Below are positions 33,901 to 46,700 of a stretch of 64,000 nucleotides of DNA, piece after piece. Numbering within the stretch: position 1 is the first letter of the stretch; each line of letters starts with the position of its first letter. A model generated the notes under the pieces. That model was not told where the DNA came from and ran no database searches. It was given only the letters and a program-made list of their open reading frames with translations. A program made the translations under genes and the position numbers. Source of the stretch: Tillus elongatus (taxonomy: Eukaryota; Arthropoda; Insecta; Coleoptera; Cleridae). The stretch is taken from the NCBI GenBank assembly GCA_964006375.1, contig OZ023266.1:18980590-19044589 (forward strand), read 5' to 3'.

Positions 33901-36900
33901 TACGTTCACTTGACCCTGATAAGAAAAGTTGCTCTGCGTACACATTCGTCTCTTCAACTACTTCCTTTAGAAAATTATCTTCTACCAGCAGCGAAAAATA
34001 ATCAATCGGCGTTGCATTTGTAATAGGTACAAGCAGACCAGAGTTACCAGTGAATAAAATTTCTTTGGGGTTAGGAGTTCTCCCCCATACAGGAGCAGCT
34101 GGTTCAACTACATTTATTGCTGTTCCTGTGTATTCTGCAAATAAAACGTTATATTATTAGCAAGCGAATAACAATTCCTAACAAAATGAGTGTACTTGGT
34201 TATAACTCAATACGACTAGCGACCAACTGGCATTAACCAAATGCCTGACTGAATCACTAACAAAATAAAACATGACTAAAAGTATAAATAACAATTAAAA
34301 TTTTTAGCTAAAATGGTTGGATGATCTTTTAGACAACATTGAAAAATAAATAATTCGTTACTTACGATCCAATTCATCATCATCACTAACATCGCTTGAA
34401 GACTCTTGATATTGGTCACTGTCCCCCGAAACAACGAACTTGCTACCACTGTCAGAAAATACATGTTCGGCTTCTTCTTCAAGTTCCTTTTCAGTTAAAG
34501 GTTTATTATTAGCAGAACTACACTTTCTTTTAGGCCTTGAAGGTCCCGCAGTTTGACCGTCTGCAGGATCCATCTCGAAACTAATAACCTAAAACCATAC
34601 ACGTGGCAAAACGTACTATTCTCTATTACAAGGGCCGACACAAACACATGCACCTCTCATGAATACCAGCTGAATACTGGACTCGACGAATTTCATGAAC
34701 ATATGTTGATACATACATCGGCACCTCCCAAATATCACTGATGTATCAACATGTGATACATTGGCAGTGAACGTGTTAATTTTTGTTATGAAAATTCACT
34801 AACATAACACACTTGATGCGTCCATACCTTCTAATTCTTGTTAGTGTATGCATTGATAATCCATTTTATGATGTTTCAGCTTTCACAAACTGATGACTTA
34901 TTTCACATAAATCCAAAATTAAGTGACGCCCTCACAAATGAAAATGAACTTAACACAACTATGCAGGAGTCAGCTCAAGAACTGTTGAATTATTTTGTGC
35001 GGATACAAGGATTGAATGTCTCACAGGTAAAAATGGCAACATTAAGTATTATAAAGAAGAAAGTTTCTGAAACTTCGGCGTTTCTGTGATATAATTTTTA
35101 TTTTTACTTTCAGATGTTACGCAAAAGTGTGGAGACCCGTGATTGGTTAAATACAATAGAACCCAGAACAGTGCGGGCAGTAATGAAGAGAGTTGTTGAA
35201 GATATCTCTGCAATAGATGCTACTGTTGCCCTTTTGTATGAAGATCTAGGCACAGCTACAGAACATAGCAGTGATTCTAGCAGAAAAACGCACAGGTAAT
35301 GTGTTTTTAATAAGTAAGTACACCTTGGAAACCCAAGTCACCACAATACATTTTTAAGACCTGACGATCGTTTCGCTAACGAAGCATCAGCAGAATAACT
35401 AACCTAAGCGAATAACAACTGGGAATAGTATTTATATTATAGATATATACATACTATGGATAAAACTCTCTCTTAGGGCTGCAACTAAATTCATCTGTTG
35501 CATTTACCGGTCACCTTCTGACAACAACTTTGTCCAGCTCTTTGACTGCCTTTCCGAAAAAACCGACTATCTGATTTCTGAATATCCTTCCTCCGAGGTC
35601 ACTATTCTTGGTGACTTCAATGTCCACAATAAGGAATGGCTGGGATCTTCAAAAACCGATCCAGAAGGGAGAGCAGCAGAGGCCTTTGCAGTCAGCAATT
35701 CTTTAGCCAATATGGTTCAGCAACATACTTACTTTCCTCTTATCCCAACACACAGCTCAAATCCCTTGGATCTCCTTCTTACTACAAAACCTGAATGCTA
35801 TAAGATATCAGTCACCGCCCCCCTTGGTCGCTCAGACCACGGCATGGTCACTGCTTCCTGCGCAATGCAACCCGAGGTCACACAAACTGGGACAAAATGC
35901 GGGATTACTTTTCCTCATTTCCATGGGCGTCTGTCTGCTTCTCTCATCCTGACCCCTCTGATATCTCACAAAACGTCACCGAAATTATCCAAGCTGGCAT
36001 GTAATTATTTATTCCACGTACACAGAAAACCTCTTCAGCCACTCAAAAGCCCTGGTTCCCTAAATTCTGTGACAAGGCCAGACTTGAAAAGGGTCAAAGC
36101 TCACAAAACGCTTCCACACAATCCCAGTCAAGAAAATCGTCAAGCATTTAATGACGCAAGAAACCGCTATGTCCACATTCTTTCTGAGGCAAAAAACTCG
36201 TTTAATAACCACATCAAAAACAAAGTCATCTTAAGCTCCAACGGCGGCAAACCCTTCTGGACTCTTGCTAAATCTATTGGGAATAATTTATGCAAGAGCA
36301 CCATCCCACCTCTTGTTTCAAGGGATGCAATTGTTTCTACCGCCCTGGGCAAGGCTGAACTTTTTGGCTCGTTGTTCGCCGGCAATTCTACTCTCAACCT
36401 ACCTCCAAATGTTTAACCACCAACAGACCCCAATGACGCCCATAAAATGACGGATATCATTTTCAAAACTAAAAAGGTACGAAAGTTGGTCTCTTCTCTT
36501 AATACCAGGGAAGTCTCCGGCCTTGACCGGATCCCAGCAATTGTTCTCAAAAAATGCGCACCACAACTTGCTCCTGTCCTGACTCGTCTGTTTCAGACAT
36601 CTTACAATAGAGGTATATTCCCTAATAACTGGAAAACTGCTCGAGTACAACCCGTCAAGAAAGGATCCAAAGCGCTTCCTAGCAACTACAGGCCTATTTA
36701 TCTCCTTTCAGTTGTCTCTATAGTGATGGAAAAGTATATAAACACCGAATTACTAAAATTTCTTGAAAAACACAGTCTAATCCAAGACAGGCAGTATGGA
36801 TTCCGTCAGCGCAGATCAACTGTCGACCTCCTTTCCTTTGCCACCCATTCTTGGAACAAGTCTGTGGAACTACACTGTGAATCCCAGATTGTCGCTCTAG

Positions 36901-39900
36901 ACATATCCAAAGCATTCGACCAGGTCTGGCACGCAGCGCTGCTTAATAAACCTTCCGCCTATAGCCTACCACCAAAACTCTGTACCTGGACAGCAAATTT
37001 CCTCTCCAACCGGAACATTTCTTTCGTCGTGTATGGCCATTCCTCTAAACTGTATTCAATTAATGCAGGAGTACCTTAAGGTTCAGCTTTTGCCCCTACT
37101 TTGTTTTGTCTCCCCATCAATGACCTCCTCTCTAGCACATCCAACCCAGTTCACAGTTATGTGGACGACAGCACCCTCCACTCAAATATACAAAATTCTA
37201 AGCCTGTCTCTTTAGCCCAATTAGATGAGGATCGCAGACTCATGAATGGTTTTGTCTCTGTGGATCTCCAAAAAATATTAGACTGGGGAAGTAGAAATCT
37301 TGTACAATTCAACTCCACCAAATATGTCTTGCTTTCTATCTCATAAGAGATACACCAGCCCTAGACCCATCACAATGAACAACCAAGTTATTCAAAGTAA
37401 TGAGTCCTTTTCACTTGTTGGCATTTATGTGGATCGAAATCTCAATTGGCACCAACATGTCACATCAATTGCAGAAGCGGCTGCTAAAAAATTAGGTTTT
37501 CTCTTCCGGGCTCGCAAATACTTTTCACCAGCAAATCTCTATACCTTATATACTTCACAAATAAGGCCAAACCTCGAATACTGCTCCCACATCTGGGGTG
37601 CCGCTGCCGCTTCTACACTCGCAATCCTGGACTCCAGAAGAGACCTATACGTCTCATCGGTGACCCTACCCTCACTCAAAGGCTGCCATCCCTTGCCCAC
37701 CGATGTGCCGTTGGTGACTCTTTTATAGATATCTGCACGGGCACTGCTCAGAGGAGCTTTCTTCCATAGTTCCTCCACCTGCTGCCCCCAACAGATCTAC
37801 CAGGGGAACAGAGCGAATTCACCCTTTTACTGTCCAGGTTACCAGACGTAGAACATCTTGTTATGCCCGCTCTTTTATCCCGAGCAATTCCTTGCCGGCA
37901 CATGTTTTTCCTTCTCCGAACCTCCAAACCTTCAAGTCCAGAATTAACAAGTTGCCTCTTTCCTCCTTGTCGACACCCACGGTACGATAGTATTTAGGCT
38001 GTGAGCCCTTGTGGTGTGTTGTTCTAATAAATTTTAAAAAACAGTTTGAGGCCATTGAAAAATACCAATTTATAGGTGCTGATCTTATTTGTGTGATGTA
38101 ATGAAAAGTTGTATTTATTTCTTGTGTAGTGTTGATGGATTCCCTCAAATGTTTTTAGTATATTATTGAAATAATCCGGCATACTACCCAACTTTTGTTT
38201 ATGTATGAATAACAATACCGTAATCTCAACAATTTTTTCAGCTCTTATCCAGCCTAGTGCTTTATCATATATATCCTTGTTTACTTATCTGCATTCAAAA
38301 TAATTATCATTGCCATATTTTGAAGTACCTGCAACCTGTGTATTTCAGTTATATTTGCACCGTAGAGAATTGTGCCAGCATAATGAAATTGTGGTAATAT
38401 TATAGAGTTATATACACTTATTTTTGACTGTATAGTTAGGTATTTCTTGCATCTTGCAAGCACTCCTATTCATTGGCTGACGGTTTGACACAAACTGTTG
38501 ATATTGTGATCAAACTTTAATTTTCTGTCTATAATAACCCAAATAGAGTACTTACGAGTTCAATATCAACATCTTCAATTTGTAATTTGTCCCGTTCATT
38601 CATACTATTTCTAGATTCGCCAATTATCATCGCTTTTGTTTCATAAACATTTACTATCAGCTTATTATGTCTTATCCACTCATTTACTGTTTTCAAATCA
38701 TCATTTACATATTTTATTACATCACTAAGATTATTGCCATCTAAATATATTAGAGTACCATCTGCAAATAGATGATACCTGGAATGTGTGATACTCAACC
38801 CTATCTCGTTGATATACATTCTAAACAGTACAGGGCCAAGAATACTTCCCTGAGGAACCCCTATATTCATACTGTTTTCAGTTTAATTATTATTATTGCA
38901 AAAAAACTAAAAACACACGCTTGATTTTTTTACTAAAATTGTAGATTAAGTTTTATATTTTTGCAGTATTTCAGTTTCTCGACATCAGTACAGATCGAAT
39001 TGGTCAAGTTATACCCCAAACCATCTGGACTCGACATTGGTCTCCAATATGCACAAACTTTTTAGTGAAAGAATCGAAATATTTTCTACAGTAGAATTTA
39101 ATAAAGTATCTATATTGACTGGAATTATTAAAATAAGCTTAAAAACATTTATGGAATGTGTAAGGCTGAAAACGTTTAGTAAATATGGACTGCAACAAAT
39201 TCAAGTCGATACACATTATCTTCAGTTGTATTTATGGCGATTTGTTGCTGATGAAAAGTGAGTACTAATTTTTTCTATAGAGATTTATTAAAAACTAAAT
39301 TTTACATAAATACTGTTATGGAATGCCAGTTAATTGGTATTGTGTTATTAACACAGTAAAATATCTATCAAATAAAGGGATAAAATTCATTTTGGGTAAG
39401 TCAAACTGTTGGGTAACACATTTAGAGAAGTAAGAAACCAATTAATTAATATTCAAACAAAAATAATGTTTTTTATTAATAATATTGTCATGAAATATAA
39501 TTTTTAACTGTATCTTCCCAAGGGTCTCATATTTTTGCTGTCTTTTGTCACATGACTTCCTGGTAGCACTATCTTTATAACATTCCAAAAAAAAAAAAGA
39601 TTATTCACTCTATTAAACAAAACATAAAGCAGCCTAAGAACAAAATACACAAATCTGAGGATTATAAAATTTACAAGAGGTCAGATTTTTGCCTTTTGTA
39701 AATTTTATAACATCAGATTTGTGTATCTTGTTTTCAGGCTGCTTTATGTTTTGTTTAAGACGGTCAATATTCTTCTATAGTAAATGATCTAATTTGTCAC
39801 AACCATTTTCAATTGAAGCTCTATTAACATCTACCTGATCTGTCTCATTAAAAAAAAACGATCTTCTTTTCAATCATTTTGTCTCCCGGAGCTCTTAAGT

Positions 39901-40675
39901 TGTGTGTCATTTAATCATCGACATGACGATGATGCAACAAATAAGCAGTGTTAAACTGACTCTCCAAGTCCTTTAAAGTTTATGAAAATATATTAAAACG
40001 AATACTCAATTGATTATATAGATTACACATATACATGGGAGAAAACTGCAGCAAGTTAGTGTGAGGTCGAACCATCTAAAATATACTAACCCCATGGCTA
40101 CTCAACCTAGAAACATGTAATGATAAAGCACAGAGAAGCCCAGGAAAGTCATTGAAACCAGTAGCGGCTCGTGCCTTAATGCATTGGAGGTGCGCAAGAA
40201 AAAAAGTTAGGGACGCAGCAAGTGCATTTATGGTAGTGAATTTTTATTAAATGCTTCAAATTTAAATAAGTCAATTTTCTACAAACTTAGAAAGCGGAAT
40301 TTTGGTGTATAGGAACGCCTTACCCAGGGCAACATATCCACCAAATTTCATCAAAATAACTTTGTAATTTTCGGAGAAAAAAATTTGTTTCAAAAGAAAA
40401 CTCAAAATTTGAATAACTCAATTTTCTAAAAATGTAGAAAGCTGAATTTTAGTGTGTAGTAAGGCCTTTTACATGGCAACATATCCACCAAATTTCATTA
40501 AAATAGTCTTGTAATTTTCGAAGAAAAAGATTTTTTTTGAAACAACACTCAAAATTTTCCCGGAAAACCTTATCCGATTCTCCTGACTAACGAACTCATC
40601 CAAGGCATTAATAAAAGAAAGGCACTTGCCGAGTTTCATCGAAATCAGTTGCTTATTTTTTGAATTATCGGTTGG

Positions 40676-40747
<72 letters not shown>

Positions 40748-43700
40748 ATATAAAAATTGAAACTGGCCCCGGATATGGGTTCTGGGGGTCATATTTCGCG
40801 CTCATATGAAAATTTTTTTGCAAAGTCTCTCCATCGATTCCTCTCTATTAGTGATTTTTTTAAAATAAAAATTCACTAAAGGTATAAATTATAACATAAC
40901 AAACCTATACTCATTCCTTAAACGAAAAATCCATCTCTATTTTTGATAGCCACAAACTATTCCAAAACTCTTTCATCAAAGTTCGGTATTTCAAATACAA
41001 AGTCTTTGTTTATTGCTAACATTGCTAGCGCATTAAGTCGATCATTCGACATATAATTTCTAAGTCTCTACTCGTTTTAAAGTGGGAAAGCAACGTTCAG
41101 CTTCAGCGGTATTCATTGGTGTGGTCAAAATAATTTTAAGAAGTTTAACAAGCTCGGAAAATGTTTCCTAATTCATTTTTTAAAATAAATTCCAGTATAC
41201 GCATAGCGTAAATAATATCCACTGAATTAATCACAGTATCACAATTATTTTGTCTACTTATTAAGCAACCCGAAGTAGTAGCCATAATAATAATAATAAT
41301 AATAATAATTGTCTTCTTAGAACATGTAAACAACGAAATCTAATTAAAAATCAATCCGATGCGAGCACTGCATGAAAATTACTAGGTACACAAGCTCTAC
41401 CTCTACCAAAAGTCCACTGCAAACTGCGGGTGTGTAATTGTATAGCGCACGACCAGATTGCTTATTCGGTCGTTTTCGACGAAGATAGGCGATCATTTCG
41501 CATTGAATTATCGCATTTCCTGAGAGCGCCGAAAAATACACACCACCGCCCGACCGATTCGTATGGATATAACACTATACTTATTCTGATTCTCTATTAA
41601 TGGCTGCCGACTCTCTGCGATCCTCGATATACTCATTTTGTATACTAATTTTGTTTGTTGAATGCAGGAGGTAAAAAATTGAATAAAAATTTATTAAAAT
41701 ATAGCATAGCAAAAATATTATTTTTTTTCACGGCAGTGCGCGCGCACGGGCGCACTTATTGAGGAGCCGCCCCTGATTGAAACATTGTTAAGCAGCTGAT
41801 AAAGAGAGAGCAACGAATAAGCAATAAGCTGTCATAGACAACAAGACACCATGGGCATAGCCAATTTCAGGATAGCTGCTTCTCTGTTTAAACATGAAGT
41901 ACTTAAAAAATCACACAATTGATGCCTACCCGAGCTTACTTCTGTACAAAAAATCAAAAAGCACCTCTAGCGCTTGTGTACCAACAAAATCTCTCGTAGA
42001 TCTTATTCCAAATCCTAGAATCCTGTCTAACAGAAAACTTGTTATAAGGATGGGCAATGCCTTATCAGACTCAAAAGTCATAAACACTGGCGCCCCACAA
42101 GGAAGCATTTTGGGGCCGCTGCTGTTCCTGGTTTGTGTTAACGACTTGCCAAAACATACATCAAATGGACTGGTATTCATCTACGCTGACGATACCTCAA
42201 TTTTAGTCTCAGCCTCAAATCTTCCATCTCTCTGTAACAAAATTAGTAACGTTTTACATGAATTCAGCAGCTGGTGTACAAAAAAACAGTATGATTATAA
42301 ACTATGACAAGAAGCAATTGCTGTTAATTTCTGTTGTCTCCACATCATTTCTGGGAATAATAATCGACAGAGTTTTCTCCTCGTCCAGTAATGTTGATGC
42401 AGTCTGCTCAAGGCTGAACAGATGTTTTTACATTCTAAAGACTTTAAAGTCCTACTTTAATTTAGATGGCCTGTTGATTGCTTACTATGCTCTTAGCCAC
42501 TCAGCTATAAATTATAACATTGTGTCGTGGGGTCAGGCGATGGATGCAGCTAGAGTTCTCCTACATTAAAAACGCATTATGCGCCTAATTTTTAACCTTC
42601 AGTTTCGGGAATATTGTCAGAAGGTTTTCAAAAATAATACAACTTTCACAGTTGTTGAGGTTTATTTACTGAAGCTAATGTGTTATGTATTTAAGAAAAT
42701 AAATAATTTACCTCACAATTCCAATTTACATAGCTATAATATTCACTTTAGGGATAATATATATCTGAATAAACCTAATAATTCATTTTATAAAAAGTAG
42801 CCGTTGTATGCTGGTTCTTATTATTTTAATCTGCTGCCTAATCATATTAGGGATTGTCGTACTGTGGCGCAATTTGAGAGAGAGCTTAAGCAGTATCTGT
42901 GTTCACAGTGTTAGTGGATTTTCATAGAAAAAATTCACTAATGGGGAAATCCCGAGTTTTGAAACAAATTTGCAAATGAGCGCGAAGTAGGACCCTTAGA
43001 ACCCATATCCGGGGTCAGTTTCAATTTTTATATGTATATATAAATACCTGTAAATACAAAACAAGTGTTCTTTTAACTTAATCATAGGTATACTATATCA
43101 ACACGCTAAGGTGTTAAGCAAATTGCCTGTTACATAAACTTAAACATTGGGGGGATGAAATATAGTCTGCCAGTATATTATTGTACATACACCTAAATGG
43201 ATGTATGCAGGGGTTGCATACATTTAGGAGCTGTCGGTGGAACAATAAACACTTGTAAGGAAGTAGCACTGGTCCAAATAAAATATCAAAGTTGGTAGCA
43301 ACTTTTGCCATAATTAAAAGTAGTGTGTCAGTTTCAATATTTTCGATATGTAGATAATCAAGAATCTTACACGACACACATAATTTAACTTTAAAAGTGA
43401 TAATTCAAATGAGCCATGTTCAGGGTAAACCTGTATCTAAATGTTGATAGGTTAGATTAGATAGGTGCTTTATTGTCCAAAGATAAAAATCTTATTGGCA
43501 AGCAAAGTGTTAACATATAAAAGTAAAAGTTGTCAAAAGATAAAAACACAAAAATATAAGTCCACAACAAATAGTAATACAAGTGCATATGTAACTAGTA
43601 TAGCTATATATAAATAACAATATAAAAAACAATATAAACATAAATACACAGCTGACTAACAATATAATAAAAACACACAATATATAGAAAGCAGCTCAAA

Positions 43701-46700
43701 TGAAAACAACCAATCGAATCTGTCACAGTAGTGCATCATTACAAAATTCATCTATTCAATAATAACATTTTTCAATTAAAAATTCCTTAAGCTCTTTCCT
43801 AAAAATTTCAATGTCACCAATCCTCCTCAAGTTTAGTGGTATCTGGTTAAATATCTTTTTACTATTATATATCAATGACCTCTTTAATAATGATGTGGAC
43901 GGTATAGGAAGAGGAATGCAGTTCTTTTGTCTTGTATCACGAGAAGACACTGACCTGATTTCATCTTTATATTTTCCATGCATAAGGCATGCAGTCTCCA
44001 AAACAAACAGAGACGGTAGGGTCAATATCCGCTCAGAAACAAATAAAGGTCTACAAGAGTCACAGACACTAACCCCACACAAATATCTGATGGCTCTTTT
44101 CTGCAGAATAAATACAGAATTGAAAAGATAACCTGCACAAGAGCCCCAGTAACAAATGCCATGTCTTAGATGGGACTCCACAAGTGAGAAGTAAACACTT
44201 CTAGATGTACTCTTGTCCAAGCTTTTTGAAACAACTCTTAGTGCGTGACAACCTGATGAAAGCTTCTTACATAGATGATTTATATGTGTTTCAAATTTTA
44301 ACGATTGATCAATGTATAGTCCCAAAAACCTAACACGGCTCTCCTTCCCAAGTTCCTCAGCTGCTAGAGTCACAGCAGGCAGACTACATTTAAAATGCAT
44401 GATATTAGTCTTAGAGACATTCAAAGTTAACAGATTTGAAGTAAACCAGTTTTCTATCATCTTCATATCCTCTGCCACAGTGCACTCCAGTGCTCCAACA
44501 CTATCAATACTCCACAAGATGGTCATATCATCAGCATAGATAGTCATATGACCCTTAATTTTCAACATAGACAGGTCATTAATATAGAGTAAAAACAGCA
44601 GTGGGCCAAGAACAGACCCCTGCGGAACACCATGGTGAATATGTTGGTACTCAGAGCTAACATGACCAAGTTGAACACTCTGCTGACGATCAGATAAATA
44701 GGACCTCAACCATTCAAGCAAAGTCCCCCTAAAGCCATAAGTAGGAAGCTTGCGTAACAGTATCCCATGGTCAACACAATCAAATGCTTTAGTGAGATCA
44801 CAGAACACTGCCGCAGCCACCTGATTGTTATTCAGTGAAAGGTACAGATTTTCAAGAAAAGAAAATATTGCATCATTTGTACCTTTTTTAGGTTGAAATC
44901 CAAACTGGGAAGGTGTTAGGATCTTGTGTTTACAAATAAATACCTGCATTCTATTTTTAATTAATTTCTCAACTATTTTAGAGATGGTAGGAAGTAGAGA
45001 CAGAGCACGAAAACTATTTGGAGAATCTGTTTCACCTCCTTTATATGCAAGAATTACTCTAGCCATTTTCAGAGACGAAGGAAAAGATCCCGTTACAATC
45101 GAACTATTAATTGCATCTGCCAAGATTTCAAGAACCCAGTTAGGAAGGTGAAGAAGCAGTTTGACAGATATACCATCCCACCCGATAGAGTCCTTGTTCT
45201 TAAAGTCATGGAGCACTCCATGAATCTCAGCAGAATCGACCGGCGTAAAAAAGAAGGTGTCAAGGACAAAAACATCATCCATGAAGCCCAGTGGATCCGT
45301 CCAAGGGACCCTCCACTGTATCAGCCCAGAAGCAATAGAACAATAATAATCATTGAGATGATTAGGATCCAGTTCAGGAGTCACCCTATGCGAACCATGC
45401 CTTCCCGAAAGATCATTAACAATCGACCATGACTCTCTCTGCCTGTTTGAAGACCGCAGTATCCTTTGTCTATAATATTGTTGTTTTGCAACCTTTAAAA
45501 CCCTTCTGTATATCCGTCGATAATTATTAAAATAGAATATGAACGAGGCATTGTTACCAGCATATTTTCTAATTGTATGCAGGCAACGCATGTTTCTTGA
45601 TGATACTTTCAATCCTTTAGTATTCCATGGTTTCTTTATTTTATTCTTTATGTCCTTCAAAGGAAATGCAATATTGAAGAAGTATATTAATCATGGAACT
45701 CGCTTAAGGGATCTGAAGAATTCAATATACAATCCCAGCTGTTTGTTGCGCATAGTTGTGAAAATATACTGTAGTTATGCGGAGCAAACACTCTTCCACG
45801 TTTTTTTTCAATTTTTCTTTTGGAATCGGTTAAAGACAACTTACATAAGCATGCTTCATTATCAGACAACCCAGCGTTTACAATGCAACAGTCCAAAACA
45901 TTCACACCTACATTTGTACATATGTAGTCTATAATACTTCTGGAGTGCTGGGAACATCTAGTTGGTGAATCTATCAACATATGCAGATCAAAAGAATCCA
46001 ACATACAAGACAGGTTGACAACATTAGAAGAGGCTTTATTTAAATAATCGAGATTAAAATCTCCTGTGAGAATCACAGTAGAATTTACAGGCAACACAGA
46101 GAGAACCATCTCCAATTTTTGAAGAAAAAAACTACTATTAGAAGTAGGCGATCTATAAATGCACAATACATACATATTCAATTTCTTGCAACAGGCAATA
46201 GAGAACTCAAAATCCTTTTCCACTAAGAGCTGATTGTACTTATCAACATCAACAAAGTTGTAACATTCTAAAAAGTCTTCTCTTATCATAATCAATGTAC
46301 CGCCATGAGAAAAACAAGATCTATTAAACCGGGATATTATAACATAGGGGGGCACAGAAAAACATTCTTCTGGCTTTAGCCAATGCTCAGTTAGCAGCAG
46401 TATCTCAGGATTGCCTATACTATCCAAGAATAAACTCAATTCATCAACCTTATTACGTACAGATTGAACATTTAAAAGTACAACTGAGAACTCTGTTTTT
46501 GCATTTTTCTTTTTAGTATTTTCAAAAGTGAAATGAACCATTGCCTGGTTACTAATAAAATTTTTTACTGCAAGACTTGAATTGTTTGTAAATTAAATGT
46601 ATTTTTTGTTTTAGTCTTGTGCATTTCCTATTGGATGAAATTTTGGGATCAGCAGTTCATCGATGTCTTGAACCTGTTTTAATGGAACCCAGTGTAGTAG

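Larger units (their letters stand above)
31965..34826. mobile_element. GGACGCAGCAAG-TIR element interrupted by piggyBac
   Basis: The left TIR-like CCGCAGCAAGTGCGTTATGG is at about 31972 and the right TIR GAAAATTCACTAACATAACA to TGCGTCC ends near 34827. Sequence beside the TIRs matches the 7.2-7.35 kb element (GTACATTGTTTCTACTA, TTTGATGCCTGCTTTC). The piggyBac and its TTAA lie between, so the host element predates it. Confidence 0.7.
29529..34879. other. VPS51 intron 7: repeat content
   Basis: This 5.35-kb intron holds a GGACGCAGCAAG-type TIR start at 29680, a family H copy (30560-31440), a hairpin at 31376-31467, and 160-bp direct repeats (31465-31625 and 31811-31985) separated by an ATT-tract insertion. 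A TIR element near 31965-34826 is interrupted by a piggyBac. The part 29720-30550 shows no recognisable gene. Confidence 0.7.
43445..46545 (-). mobile_element. LINE family B, nearly intact EN-RT unit
   Basis: Minus-strand Jockey/CR1-type LINE with an endonuclease frame (46541-45687) and an RT frame (45660-43756), then about 300 bp of 3' sequence. ORF1 is missing, so it is 5'-truncated at about 46545. That is only 70 bp before the last VPS51 exon. A one-base-type frameshift near 45690 separates the two frames. Confidence 0.9.
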
